From CALACW01 sp963627915 (GTDB lineage: Bacteria; Bacillota; Clostridia; Oscillospirales; Acutalibacteraceae), in contig CAVGCY010000030.1 of the NCBI GenBank assembly GCA_963627915.1, forward strand, positions 1-20,996: 20,996 nucleotides of DNA, in the 5' to 3' direction. Positions 12,257-20,996 of this stretch are shown piece by piece. Made by a program: the position numbers and the translations under genes. How positions within the stretch are numbered: position 1 is the first letter of the stretch; each line of letters starts with the position of its first letter. The notes under the pieces were generated by a model. It did no database searches, had not been told where the DNA came from, and saw only the letters and a list, made by a program, of their open reading frames with translations.

Positions 12257-14896
12257 ATGGAATGGACAGGACTTAACGAATTAAGAGAGCAATATTTAAG
12301 CTTCTTTGAATCAAAGGGTCATTTAAGACTGCCGAGCTTCTCGCTCGTACCGCAGGGCGACAAAAGCATTTTGCTTATAAACGCGGGTATGACCCCTATG
12401 AAAAAGTATTTTACAGGTGAAATCACTCCGCCACGCAGCCGTGTTACAACTTGTCAGAAATGCATCCGTACTCCCGATATCGAAAACGTCGGAAAGACGG
12501 CAAGACACGGCACATTTTTTGAAATGCTCGGAAACTTCTCATTCGGCGATTATTTCAAGCGTGAAGCGACGGCATGGGCATGGGAGTTTTTCACCGAGGT
12601 TCTTAAAATGCCCAAGGACAAGCTTTATATAAGCGTTTATCTTGACGACAACGAAGCCTACGATATTTGGACAAAGGAGGTCGGCGTTGCGCCCGATCAT
12701 ATAGTGCGCTTCGGAAAAGAGGATAACTTCTGGGAGCACGGCGCGGGTCCCTGCGGTCCGTGTTCGGAAATTTACTTCGACAGAGGTCCCGAAAAGGGCT
12801 GCGGAAAGCCCGGCTGCAAGGTAGGCTGTGAATGCGACAGATACGTTGAAGTTTGGAATCTTGTTTTCACGCAGTTTGAAAACGACGGCAGCGGCAACTA
12901 CACCCGTCTTGCCCATCCGAATATAGATACGGGTATGGGTCTTGAAAGACTCGCATGCGTTATGCAGGGCGTTGACAACCTGTTCGAGGTCGACACGATT
13001 CAGAACATTATGAAACACATAATGCGTATCGCCGGTATCAATTATCACGACGACCCCGAAAAGGACGTTTCGTTAAGAGTTATAACCGACCACATCAGAA
13101 GCACAACGTTTATGATAGGCGACGGCGTTCTCCCCTCGAATGTAGGCAGAGGCTACGTTTTAAGACGGCTGTTAAGACGTGCGGCGCGTCACGGCAGACT
13201 TATAGGCATTGACAGACCGTTCCTTGCCGAGGTTTGCGAAACGGTTATTCACGAAAATGAAAACGCTTATCCCAATCTTAAAGAGAAAAAGGATTATATA
13301 ATAAAAGTTATTTCAATGGAAGAAGAGAGCTTCTCGAAAACCATTGATTCGGGACTTAAAATGCTCTCTGATATGACAGCCGGCTCTGATTCAAAGGTTC
13401 TCTCCGGCGCGGACGCGTTTAAATTACAGGACACATACGGTTTCCCGATTGACCTTACAAAAGAAATTCTTGCCGAAAGCGGTATGACCGTTGACGAAGA
13501 AGCGTTTAAAAAGCTTGTTGCCGACGCGAAAATCATGGCAAGAAACGCGAGAAAGGACGCGGGAGCAGACGCATGGAAAAATTCCGCCGCTTCGCTTAAA
13601 GATCTCGGAAAAACAGAGTTCACAGGCTATGAAACGATTACGCAGGAGGGAAAAATCCTTGCTTTGCTCGTTGACGGCGAGAGAAAGGATTTCATCGAAA
13701 ACGGTGCGGACGCAATGCTTATACTCGACAAAACCTGTTTCTATGCGGAAAGCGGCGGACAGGTCGGCGATACCGGCATTATCACCGTCGGCGACAGCGT
13801 ATTTACCGTTAACAATACGACAAAAACTCCCGACGGAGTATTCGTTCATTTCGGAACGCTTACATCGGGCGAGGATATAAAGCTCGGCGATACCGCAGAA
13901 GCAAGGGTTGACGGGGAAAAACGCGGAACAATAATGAGGAACCATACGGCGGCGCATCTTCTTCAGGCGGCTTTGAGAAAAGAACTCGGAACACACGTCG
14001 AGCAGGCGGGACAGCTCGTAAATTCGGATTACGTAAGATTCGACTTCACTCACTTCTCCGCTCTCACCGGAGAGGAACTGAAAAAAGTTGAGGACGACGT
14101 AAACGACGTTATTCTCTCCGCAATCGAGGTAACAACCGCCGAAATGCCTATCGAAGAGGCTAAGAAAATGGGCGCAATGGCTCTTTTCGGAGAAAAGTAC
14201 GGCGATATCGTAAGAGTTGTAAAGGCGGGCGATTTTTCAACGGAGCTGTGCGGAGGAACTCACGTTTCAAATTCGGGTGAAATCGGACTTTTCCGTATCG
14301 TATCGGAATCCTCCGTCGCTTCGGGAGTAAGACGTATTGAAGCCGTAACGGGAAAAAACGTTATTAAATTAATCAGAGAAAAGGAAGAGCTTATCTGCTC
14401 GGCATCGGCGGCGCTAAAGCTCGGCAACACATCCGCGCTTGCGGAAAGAGCCGTATCCGTTGCCGCGGAGCTTAAAGAGAAGGACAAAGAAATAGAAAAG
14501 CTTAAAGCCGAAATTGCGGCAGGCAAAACAGGCGATCTTCTCTCAACAGCCATCGACGTAAAAGGCGTAAAGGTCGCATGCGCAGATCTCGGCGAGAGCG
14601 AAGCTGACGAAGTCCGTTCCGTCATGGATCAGGCTAAAACGCTCGGCGACGACGTAGTTGTTATCGCCGCGGCGGTAAACAAGGAAAAAGGAACCGTATC
14701 ATTCGGCTGTGTATGCGGTAAGTCAGCAGTTAAATCAGGCGCTCATGCAGGAAATATCGTCAGGGAAGTCGCAAAAATCGCAGGCGGAAACGGCGGCGGC
14801 AAGCCCGACAGCGCGATGGCAGGCGGTAAGGATATCACAAAGGTTTCAGAAGCTCTTTCAAAGGTCGCCGAAATCGTCGGCAGCTTTGTAAAATAA
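12257..14896 (+). CDS. alaS: Alanine--tRNA ligase
   Basis: An 879-aa protein, the usual length. It charges tRNA-Ala with alanine in the cytoplasm. The start at 12257 is chosen because CGGAGG lies 8 bp before it and the protein then begins in the typical way (WTGLNELREQYLSFFESKGH). An upstream in-frame start at 12137 would lie inside the T-box leader. Class II motif 2 is at about 84-101 (HGTFFEMLGNFSFGDYF) and motif 3 at 297-310 (GRGYVLRRLLRRA). The editing domain has HTAAH at 563-567 and CGGTH at 665-669, the four zinc ligands. A coiled-coil stretch (about 735-760) and the C-Ala domain with GGNGGGKPDSAMAGG (about 843-857) follow. It is controlled by the T-box upstream. The next gene starts 37 bp after its stop. 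Confidence 0.97.
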   Translation: MEWTGLNELREQYLSFFESKGHLRLPSFSLVPQGDKSILLINAGMTPMKKYFTGEITPPRSRVTTCQKCIRTPDIENVGKTARHGTFFEMLGNFSFGDYFKREATAWAWEFFTEVLKMPKDKLYISVYLDDNEAYDIWTKEVGVAPDHIVRFGKEDNFWEHGAGPCGPCSEIYFDRGPEKGCGKPGCKVGCECDRYVEVWNLVFTQFENDGSGNYTRLAHPNIDTGMGLERLACVMQGVDNLFEVDTIQNIMKHIMRIAGINYHDDPEKDVSLRVITDHIRSTTFMIGDGVLPSNVGRGYVLRRLLRRAARHGRLIGIDRPFLAEVCETVIHENENAYPNLKEKKDYIIKVISMEEESFSKTIDSGLKMLSDMTAGSDSKVLSGADAFKLQDTYGFPIDLTKEILAESGMTVDEEAFKKLVADAKIMARNARKDAGADAWKNSAASLKDLGKTEFTGYETITQEGKILALLVDGERKDFIENGADAMLILDKTCFYAESGGQVGDTGIITVGDSVFTVNNTTKTPDGVFVHFGTLTSGEDIKLGDTAEARVDGEKRGTIMRNHTAAHLLQAALRKELGTHVEQAGQLVNSDYVRFDFTHFSALTGEELKKVEDDVNDVILSAIEVTTAEMPIEEAKKMGAMALFGEKYGDIVRVVKAGDFSTELCGGTHVSNSGEIGLFRIVSESSVASGVRRIEAVTGKNVIKLIREKEELICSASAALKLGNTSALAERAVSVAAELKEKDKEIEKLKAEIAAGKTGDLLSTAIDVKGVKVACADLGESEADEVRSVMDQAKTLGDDVVVIAAAVNKEKGTVSFGCVCGKSAVKSGAHAGNIVREVAKIAGGNGGGKPDSAMAGGKDITKVSEALSKVAEIVGSFVK

Positions 14897-14933
14897 ATCT
14901 GCACTGTATTACTGTATATAAAGGAGAATTATC

Positions 14934-15992
14934 ATGTTCAGAACCATAAGCGTATTTTTTACTACTTTATTTTATCTCTTGACGTCAAGTCTCGGAATTA
15001 CGGCAAAAATGGTTTTTGTCAATCTTACTCCGGGAACATATAATTATTGCCCGTCGGTAATCGAGGAAGACGGAACAAGGCATATGTACTACTGTACAAA
15101 CAAGGAAAAATTCGATATTACAGATCATATCGGATACCGCAAAGGAACAAAAAACAAATCAGGAAAATACAAATACGGAAAAGAAACCATTATTCTTGCT
15201 CCGAGCGAAGAAGGTGCATGGGATTCAAGACATGTCTGCGATCCTGCCGTAGTCAAGGGCGAGTTTAATTATGAGGGTAAAACCTACAGCTATCTTATGG
15301 CATATCTCGGATGCATATCCGAAGACTGCACCGAAAACAAGGTAGGTCTTGCCGTTTCCGAAAATCCCGAAGGACCGTTTATCAGAGTCGGAGACAAGCC
15401 GTTTATAGATTACGTCAGAACAACCGACAAATTTGAATGGGGAGTAGGACAGCCCTCACTTTTAAGCAAGGATAAAAAATCAACGGTTCTGCTTTCTTAC
15501 TCAAAAGGCACGGCGGAGCATTCGTATACCATGATTGAAGAATGGGATTTAAGCGACCTTTCAAACCCAAAATGCGCTTTCAGCAAGAAGCTGTCCGATA
15601 AAAACATTTACAGAACCGACGGAGAGCCGGACTGCATTCTTAATGCAGACCTCTCGTATGATGAGGAAGAAAAAACATACTATATTTTGTCCGAGGGTCA
15701 TCCTTATCCTACGGATTATCCCGATTTCATTTCAAGTTATACCAGAGTGACCGCAATTAAAGAATCCGACGGGTTTGACGACGCGGTTCACACCGAGGTT
15801 TTTAAATTCGGAACCGAGGATACAGGCTATGCGCGAAACCACAACGCCTGCATAGTCAAGGACGAATACGGTCGGATCGATTCCGACAGCATAACGGTTT
15901 ATTGCACAACCTCGAGAACAAAGGAATATACTCAGTGGTCATACAGAATATTTGAATATACTTATTATAAAAATTCGGATCAAACGGATTAA
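14934..15992 (+). CDS. Secreted beta-propeller, glycosidase-like protein (GH43-type fold suspected)
   Basis: A 352-aa protein with AAGGAG 8 bp before the ATG. A signal peptide or membrane anchor spans about 1-24 (FRTISVFFTTLFYLLTSSLG, then ITA-K). The rest shows repeated blade-like units in the style of five-bladed propeller glycosidases: NYCPSVIEEDGTRHMYYCTN, DSRHVCDPAVVKGEF, GQPSLLSKDKKSTVLLSY, RTDGEPDCILNADLSYD and NHNACIVKDEYG. Acidic residues at the starts of such units are where GH43-like enzymes hold their catalytic groups. I cannot assign the catalytic triad, and a binding-only role is possible. Its place between alaS and hinT in a housekeeping cluster is unexpected for a carbohydrate-active protein. 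It may share the alaS transcript. Confidence 0.6.
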   Translation: MFRTISVFFTTLFYLLTSSLGITAKMVFVNLTPGTYNYCPSVIEEDGTRHMYYCTNKEKFDITDHIGYRKGTKNKSGKYKYGKETIILAPSEEGAWDSRHVCDPAVVKGEFNYEGKTYSYLMAYLGCISEDCTENKVGLAVSENPEGPFIRVGDKPFIDYVRTTDKFEWGVGQPSLLSKDKKSTVLLSYSKGTAEHSYTMIEEWDLSDLSNPKCAFSKKLSDKNIYRTDGEPDCILNADLSYDEEEKTYYILSEGHPYPTDYPDFISSYTRVTAIKESDGFDDAVHTEVFKFGTEDTGYARNHNACIVKDEYGRIDSDSITVYCTTSRTKEYTQWSYRIFEYTYYKNSDQTD

Positions 15993-16057
15993 TCGGTCAG
16001 AATAAATCCAAGAAGTAAAATATCAAAGCATAACATAATGAAAAGGAGATGTAAAAA

Positions 16058-16399
16058 ATGAACGACTGTATTTTCTGTAAAATAGTCAAGGGCGATATTC
16101 CCTCTGCAAAGGTTTACGAGGATGATACCGTTCTTGCGTTCAGAGATTTAGAGCCTCAGGCTCCTCAGCACATTCTGATTATACCCAAGGAGCATATCGC
16201 CTCCGCCGCCGAAATCACGGAGAAAAACAGCGCGGTTGTTGCTCACATATTTGAAACCGCCGCAAAAATTGCGCATGATCTCGGATTTGACGACGGATTC
16301 AGAATCGTAACAAACTGCGGCGACAGCGCCGGACAGAGCGTAAAGCATCTGCATTTCCACGTACTCTCCGGCAGAGACTTCACATGGCCTCCCGGCTGA
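16058..16399 (+). CDS. hinT: HIT-family purine nucleoside phosphoramidase (HinT-like)
   Basis: A 113-aa protein, the standard length. It begins with the signature DCIFCKIVKGDIPSAKVYED, has the central LEPQAPQHILIIPKEHI strand pair and ends in the histidine triad HLHFH (His97, 99, 101) with DFTWPPG. Members hydrolyse AMP-lysine or adenosine phosphoramidates in the cytoplasm, with His101 expected as the nucleophile. AAAAGGAG precedes the ATG. It lies between the propeller gene (65 bp) and comEC (36 bp). Confidence 0.95.
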   Translation: MNDCIFCKIVKGDIPSAKVYEDDTVLAFRDLEPQAPQHILIIPKEHIASAAEITEKNSAVVAHIFETAAKIAHDLGFDDGFRIVTNCGDSAGQSVKHLHFHVLSGRDFTWPPG

Positions 16400-16435
16400 T
16401 ACTCCGATAAAAATAACACATAGGAGGGACAGACT

Positions 16436-18586
16436 GTGATAAGACCGTTTTATGTATTCGGACTTACAGAGCTTCTGTCCCTTCTTTTGTTCAGGTTCAC
16501 CGGTATTAAAACAGCCGTATTAGCAGGCGCGGTTTCGCTGACGGCATATATATTCCTGATATTTTATAAAAGAAATTTTAAAATTAAAATTTATCTTAAA
16601 AGCATATTTGCATTCGTTTTAATTTCAGCAATATTATTTTCGGGAAAATACTACTGTATTCAAATGCCCGCGCAGTCGCTTGCCGACGATAAGACCCATT
16701 CGTTATCGGGCGAAATATTTGACGATACAAAAGAATCTTACGGTAAATATTATTACTATATAAAGCTCAGCGAATTTGACGGCAGAAGGACGGACGCAAA
16801 AATTCGATTTTCGTCCTCTGACTATTATAAAATCGATATCGGCGGAAAAATCAAAATCGACAACGCGCATATCTACAAACTCGACAGATACACGGACGGC
16901 GTGTATATGGGCGCATATTCTTTCTCAGAGCCTGATATATCGAACACGGATACGAACGCCGTTTATTCATTCGTTTCAAAGGTCCGAAGTTATATAACAA
17001 ACACATTGTCAAATAATCTTCCGTCCGATACCGCGTCGCTGTGCACGGCTCTGCTGACCGGCAAAACGCAAAGCCTTCCGCAAAGCTTCGTTTCATCGTT
17101 CAGATATTCCGGAGTAAGTCACCTTTTCGCGGTTTCGGGTCTGCATCTGACGATATGGACGTCGCTTCTGTTTTTACTGCTTGATAAAATTCCGGGAAAC
17201 AAACGCAAACCGAACGCCGTAATTTCCGCGATGTTTATAATATTTTTCATGTTTCTTACAGGATTTACGCGTTCGGTAATGAGAGCCGGAATAATGCTTC
17301 TGCTTTACAACGCGGGATTATTTTTCAAAAAGAAAACGGACAGTATAAACTCGTTGTTTTTTGCGCTGTGCGTAATTTTAAGCTGCGACGTAAATCTGTG
17401 TACGGACGTTTCGCTTTTAATGTCGTTCTTTTCGTGTCTCGGACTTATAACATACGCGCCGAAGCTGACCGGTCTGATGGGACGATACATAAAGGAAATT
17501 AAATTCAAAGGCGTAAGAGCGATACTTAACTTCATAAATTCAAGCCTGTGCGTTTCTCTCTCCGCGTCGCTTTTTACGATTATAATATCGTCGATATTTT
17601 TCGGCACATTCTCTGCGGTAAGTCCGGTAACGAATCTTGCCGCCGTACCGCTCGGCGAGGGAGTAATGCTTTCCTCTGCGTTCGGAATTATCCTGTCTTT
17701 TATCGGTGCGCAAAGCGTTATGTTTATCATTGCAAATATTTTATCAAAGGCGCTGATATTTGTTACCGATAAACTTTCGATGATTTCAGAATGTACTGTA
17801 AATATGACAAACGATTTATTTTTATACATTGCCTCGGCGGTTTTCATCTGTTTTCTTATAGTTCTCTTTATTAAATCAAACAGCGAAAAGACGGTTAGAA
17901 ACGCCGGAATCATTGCAATGTCCGTTATATTTTTATGCGGTATCTCGTCACAGTTTACCGCGCTCAACGACAACAGCGTTACCGTTTCGTCAACGGGCGA
18001 ATGCATTTCCGCGGTATTCAAATTCAACGGCGGAAACGTTTCGCTCATATCCTCCGCCAACGAAAAAACGTCCGATTACTCTCCGATAAGCTCCATTCTC
18101 GGCAAACGTATGACCGACGTGTTGATTCTCGACAGCGAATCAAGCTCAGCTTCGTCATATCTGAGCACGGCAGTATCACAGATTTCATCGCGGATTTCCG
18201 TAATTTCTCCGTCCGTTCACGACCCGTCGCTTTTAAAATCGGCCGAAAAAGTCAACAAAAGCGACGCATGCGCGCTTAGCATAGGCGACAATACCGATAT
18301 AAAATATATAAAAAGCGAAAACGGTTCATACGCATATTTCAAATCGCCCGCATATTCATGCGTCATAATTCTTTCGCCGGATTCCGATTCGATTTTATCC
18401 TGTCCGAAGAGCGCAGACGTTCTGATAGTCAGAGGATATATTCCCGATTATATTGACCTTTCGCAATTCGAGTGTATAATAGTAGTATACCCGATCGATG
18501 AAGCTCTTGCGGGACAAAAGAAAAATAACGTTTATTTTACCGAACACAGCGATACTGTTACAGTCAGGAACGGAGAGATAAAATGA
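16436..18586 (+). CDS. comEC: ComEC/Rec2-family DNA uptake channel with degenerate C-terminal MBL domain
   Basis: A 716-aa polytopic membrane protein. The GTG start at 16436 has GGAGGGAC 6 bp upstream. The N-terminus has two or three membrane segments and then an extracellular region (about 75-165) as in DUF4131. The Competence domain is clear from about 200 (TALLTGKTQSLPQSF, then SGVSHLFAVSGLHLTIW), with many membrane spans to about 500. The C-terminal 200 residues keep the strand pattern of the ComEC metallo-beta-lactamase domain. Where the zinc-binding HxHxDH should follow TDVLIL (about 559) there is DSESSSASSYLS, and no replacement His cluster is seen, so nuclease activity is unlikely. 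It is known to carry single-stranded DNA across the membrane during transformation. The stop overlaps the start of holA (ATGA), the usual neighbour in Firmicutes. Confidence 0.92.
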   Translation: MIRPFYVFGLTELLSLLLFRFTGIKTAVLAGAVSLTAYIFLIFYKRNFKIKIYLKSIFAFVLISAILFSGKYYCIQMPAQSLADDKTHSLSGEIFDDTKESYGKYYYYIKLSEFDGRRTDAKIRFSSSDYYKIDIGGKIKIDNAHIYKLDRYTDGVYMGAYSFSEPDISNTDTNAVYSFVSKVRSYITNTLSNNLPSDTASLCTALLTGKTQSLPQSFVSSFRYSGVSHLFAVSGLHLTIWTSLLFLLLDKIPGNKRKPNAVISAMFIIFFMFLTGFTRSVMRAGIMLLLYNAGLFFKKKTDSINSLFFALCVILSCDVNLCTDVSLLMSFFSCLGLITYAPKLTGLMGRYIKEIKFKGVRAILNFINSSLCVSLSASLFTIIISSIFFGTFSAVSPVTNLAAVPLGEGVMLSSAFGIILSFIGAQSVMFIIANILSKALIFVTDKLSMISECTVNMTNDLFLYIASAVFICFLIVLFIKSNSEKTVRNAGIIAMSVIFLCGISSQFTALNDNSVTVSSTGECISAVFKFNGGNVSLISSANEKTSDYSPISSILGKRMTDVLILDSESSSASSYLSTAVSQISSRISVISPSVHDPSLLKSAEKVNKSDACALSIGDNTDIKYIKSENGSYAYFKSPAYSCVIILSPDSDSILSCPKSADVLIVRGYIPDYIDLSQFECIIVVYPIDEALAGQKKNNVYFTEHSDTVTVRNGEIK

Positions 18587-19623
18587 TTTTAAACGGCGAG
18601 GACGCGCTGAAAAAGCATTTAAAACAGAATACCCCCGCCCGCCTTTATTTTATCTACGGCAGCGAGGATTATTTAAAATCGAATTATTCCAATCTTATAG
18701 CCTCGAATATTACGGACACGTCCGGTTCGGGATTTAATTTCTATCAATTCAATTCCGAAATGACGTTCGATATGTTTTACGAAGCGTGCGAAAGTCTGCC
18801 GATAATGGCGGACAGGATATGCGTACTCGTAAAGGACATGCCGTTGAACAAGCTGACCGAAGAAGAACTTGCGGATTACGAAAAGCTGATATCCGTCCTG
18901 CCCGAAACGACCACGGTTATTTTCGCGATGGTAACCGTTCCCGTTGATAAAAACACGGCGAAGTGGAAAGATATAATAGACATGTTTTCAAAGTACGGCG
19001 TCTGCGCGGAGCTTTCAAAACGAAGCGCACAGTCGATGATAAAAATGCTCGTTTCCCGTGCGAAGCAGGCCGGCAGCTCGATATCGCCTCAGAACGCGCA
19101 ATATCTGATAAATGTCACGGGAGACGATTTAAACAGGCTTTTAAGCGAGTTTGACAAAGTTTGCGCCTATGCGTCTTCACGTGAAATAACCGCTGAAATG
19201 ATAGACAAAACAGCCGTCAGAAGCGTTGAAGCGTCGGTATTCGACATTGCAAAGGCTGTAAACTCCTCGGACGGCGATAAAGCTTACAGACTTCTCGGCG
19301 AATTATTAAAACAAAAAACGGAGCCTGTGCTTATAGTCGGCGTACTTGCCGGAGAATACGCGGATTTATACAGAATGAAAACAGCCGGAATGTGCGGCGG
19401 AACGCTTGAGGAAATATCGGATACATTCGCATATAAAAATAAGGCGTTCAGATTAAGAAACGCCTCAAAACTGTGTAATTACTATTCGGAAAAACGAATA
19501 AAAAAAGTCATGGAAGCTCTGGCGGACGCGGATATGAAAATCAAAACGTCCGGTGCGGATAAAACCATGATTTTATATGAGCTTATCACAAAATTATTAC
19601 TGCTCATGAGGAAAACAAGATGA
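18583..19623 (+). CDS. holA: DNA polymerase III subunit delta
   Basis: A 346-aa protein, matching the family. It acts in the clamp-loader complex that places the beta sliding clamp on DNA. The N-terminus has YFIYGSEDYLKSNYSNLI as in Gram-positive HolA. The middle carries YLINVTGDDLNRLLSEFDKV and ITAEMIDKTAVRSVEASVFD followed by IAKAVNSSDGDKAYRLLGEL. The C-terminal helical collar domain has YKNKAFRLRNASKLCNYYSE. The ATG overlaps the comEC stop by 4 bp, and its own stop overlaps the rnmV start in the same way, so the three genes are translationally coupled. Confidence 0.95.
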   Translation: MILNGEDALKKHLKQNTPARLYFIYGSEDYLKSNYSNLIASNITDTSGSGFNFYQFNSEMTFDMFYEACESLPIMADRICVLVKDMPLNKLTEEELADYEKLISVLPETTTVIFAMVTVPVDKNTAKWKDIIDMFSKYGVCAELSKRSAQSMIKMLVSRAKQAGSSISPQNAQYLINVTGDDLNRLLSEFDKVCAYASSREITAEMIDKTAVRSVEASVFDIAKAVNSSDGDKAYRLLGELLKQKTEPVLIVGVLAGEYADLYRMKTAGMCGGTLEEISDTFAYKNKAFRLRNASKLCNYYSEKRIKKVMEALADADMKIKTSGADKTMILYELITKLLLLMRKTR

Positions 19624-20240
19624 TAAAAACCGACAGAGCCGTTATAGTCGAGGGGCGTTACGATAAAATAAAATTAAAAAATATCCTCGATGCGCAGATA
19701 ATCGAAACGGGCGGTTTTTCAATATTCAACGACAGCGAAAAACGTGCTTTTATAAAACGTCTTGCAGAAACTAAGGGGATAATAATCGCAACCGACTCGG
19801 ACGCGGCAGGATTTAAAATAAGAAATTATATTAAGAATTTTTCAAAAAACGGTGATATAATAAACGTATATATTCCCGACATACTCGGCAAAGAAAAACG
19901 TAAGAATACATATTCAAAGGAACGCAAGCTGGGCGTCGAAGGTATGGAGGATTACGTGCTGCTCGACGCATTCGCCAAAGCCGGGATAACAGCCGAAAAC
20001 AAAACACCGACGGACGACGAAAAGAAACGTTTAATAACAAAAACGGATTTGTATCTCGACGGACTAAGCGGTACGGATAATTCCGGCGAAAAAAGACGAA
20101 AACTGCTGTCTTTTCTTTCACTGCCCAAACGGCTTTCCTCATCGGCAATGCTCGAAGCGATTAATTCATTTTATACGTTTGAACAATATAAACAGGCAGT
20201 AAACGCTGTCGAAAAGGGTGAAAAATCAAATGAAATTTAA
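19620..20240 (+). CDS. rnmV: Ribonuclease M5-like toprim protein (5S rRNA maturase)
   Basis: A 206-aa protein. The toprim domain occupies about 1-110, with the catalytic Glu11 in VEGRYDKIKL and the DxD pair Asp59/Asp61 in IATDSDAAGFKIR. KLGVEGMEDY follows, as in RNase M5 of Clostridia. The C-terminal part (about 130-206) matches the DUF4093-type tail of this group. RNase M5 trims 5S rRNA precursors in Gram-positive bacteria. In Bacillus it sits beside ksgA; here it follows holA with a 4-bp ATGA overlap. No rRNA gene is in the window. Confidence 0.88.
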   Translation: MIKTDRAVIVEGRYDKIKLKNILDAQIIETGGFSIFNDSEKRAFIKRLAETKGIIIATDSDAAGFKIRNYIKNFSKNGDIINVYIPDILGKEKRKNTYSKERKLGVEGMEDYVLLDAFAKAGITAENKTPTDDEKKRLITKTDLYLDGLSGTDNSGEKRRKLLSFLSLPKRLSSSAMLEAINSFYTFEQYKQAVNAVEKGEKSNEI

Positions 20241-20772
20241 TAAAAAATCCGCCTTTATATTTTGCATAATACTTTTATGCTCCGCTTTATGCGCGACAGC
20301 GGCGGCGGCAATAACACACCTTGCTACAAAATCTCAGGGCGAAACGCAGAGTTATATTGTCAACCGCGTCAACATAACGTTTGAAAATACGGAATTTACA
20401 TTCGACAACGCGGCGGCGGGCGATTTGCTCACATGCAAGGCACATGTTTCGATAGAAAAAACCGAACCCGATTTTTACGGCGTATTAAATTCAATAACAA
20501 TTTCCGGAACGCCGTTATCCTCGACCGTTTTTTCGGCAGGCAAAAATAATGACAGCGCAGTATCTCCCGAAAATGCGATTCTGCCGGTTTCGGAAGAAAA
20601 AACCGTACCGCTCGAATGGGATGTGGAATTTTCGTTCATATTCGACGGGGAAACGGCAATCTATAACCTGACCGCCGACATAGATTACACAACGGGCGTT
20701 TCAAAGGAAACGACTCAGAGATATATCACAAGCATACCGATAACGGTAAACGTCCCGACCGAAAAGGGATAA
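20230..20772 (+). CDS. Small secreted, beta-rich protein of unknown function
   Basis: A 180-aa protein overlapping the end of rnmV by 11 bp. The ATG at 20230 is chosen because AAAAGGGTGA ends 8 bp before it. A GTG at 20218 would add four residues but has no site in front. Residues about 1-25 form a signal peptide (FNKKSAFIFCIILLCSALCA, then TAAAA). The mature part alternates short strand-like stretches (VNRVNITFENTEFTFDN, WDVEFSFIFDGETAIYNLTA, YITSIPITVNV) and has no Cys. No known domain is recognised. It is the last gene before the terminator at 20807. Confidence 0.7.
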   Translation: MKFNKKSAFIFCIILLCSALCATAAAAITHLATKSQGETQSYIVNRVNITFENTEFTFDNAAAGDLLTCKAHVSIEKTEPDFYGVLNSITISGTPLSSTVFSAGKNNDSAVSPENAILPVSEEKTVPLEWDVEFSFIFDGETAIYNLTADIDYTTGVSKETTQRYITSIPITVNVPTEKG

Positions 20773-20806
20773 TATAATAATATACAAACATAAGAAAAAA
20801 AAATAA

Positions 20807-20847
20807 CCGCGGTAGCGTAAAAATCACAGCTCCCGCGGGAATTTTTT
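20807..20847 (+). terminator. Intrinsic terminator of the alaS-to-rnmV gene cluster
   Basis: CCGCGGTAGC (20807-20816) pairs with GCTCCCGCGG (20829-20838) with a mismatch near the loop side, then AATTTTTT ends at 20847. The remaining bases to 20996 are AT-rich and show no gene. Confidence 0.82.
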
Positions 20848-20996
20848 ATTTATTAATTTTCTTTAAAAGAAAATAATCATACTGCTTATGCTTCTCGTAG
20901 ATTATTAAAATCCGAATCAGTAATGCGCCAATCCGCAGTCACAGGTTTGATTCATTCTGAATATTTTCCATAAGAATCTGATTATTTTATAAATAA

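Noticed and set aside
17305..18060. Minus-strand frame of 251 codons opposite comEC
   Set aside because: It is a shadow of the comEC coding strand, with no ribosome binding site and composition that mirrors the sense codons.
20850..20996. Right-end AT-rich stretch
   Set aside because: No frame, hairpin with T tract or promoter pair of useful quality was found; it may be the leader of a gene beyond the window.

Overview
The window looks like a chromosomal segment of a Gram-positive, low-to-mid GC bacterium of the Clostridia, probably an Oscillospirales/Ruminococcaceae-type gut organism. The clues are AGGAGG-like ribosome binding sites, tRNAs with encoded CCA ends, a T-box leader in front of alaS, an RNase M5 (toprim/DUF4093) gene directly behind holA, and the style of the signal peptides. 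The species cannot be named from sequence alone.

Left part (1-3900): two tRNA-Ser genes end at a strong terminator. An array of small hairpins separated by ATGAAAT/ATTTCAT follows, then a promoter module with no intact gene behind it, which may make a short RNA. Next comes a divergent pair: a secreted NlpC/P60-like cell-wall hydrolase (minus strand) and a small XRE regulator (plus strand). The space between them holds two well-formed minus-strand promoters, one with a run of nine G in its spacer, and a pair of direct repeats. After that comes a degraded stretch: the first codons of a metallophosphoesterase gene run into a 5'-truncated BAAT-type alpha/beta hydrolase, a small membrane protein, and a frameshifted lipoprotein-like remnant.

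Middle (4077-11215): a strong promoter and an unusually long leader precede two tandem paralogous membrane/surface proteins (744 and 740 aa) that I do not recognise. A two-gene unit follows, a calcineurin-type metallophosphoesterase and a Gfo/Idh/MocA oxidoreductase. It is driven by a promoter that recurs, with its leader, at three places in the window.

Right part (11305-20850): a Gly-Arg-His-Gln tRNA operon with its own promoter and terminator. Then comes a T-box-controlled alaS followed closely by a secreted beta-propeller glycosidase-like gene, hinT, comEC, holA, rnmV and a small secreted protein. The gaps range from short to overlapping (ATGA overlaps at comEC/holA and holA/rnmV), so this may be one long transcription unit ending at 20847. 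The ComEC protein keeps the membrane channel but appears to have lost the metal ligands of its C-terminal metallo-beta-lactamase domain.

The observations most worth a second look are the putative phase-variable promoter of the secreted hydrolase, the tandem unknown surface proteins, the hairpin array with its neighbouring orphan promoter, and the chimeric gene remnant that shares its promoter and start with the intact phosphoesterase gene.
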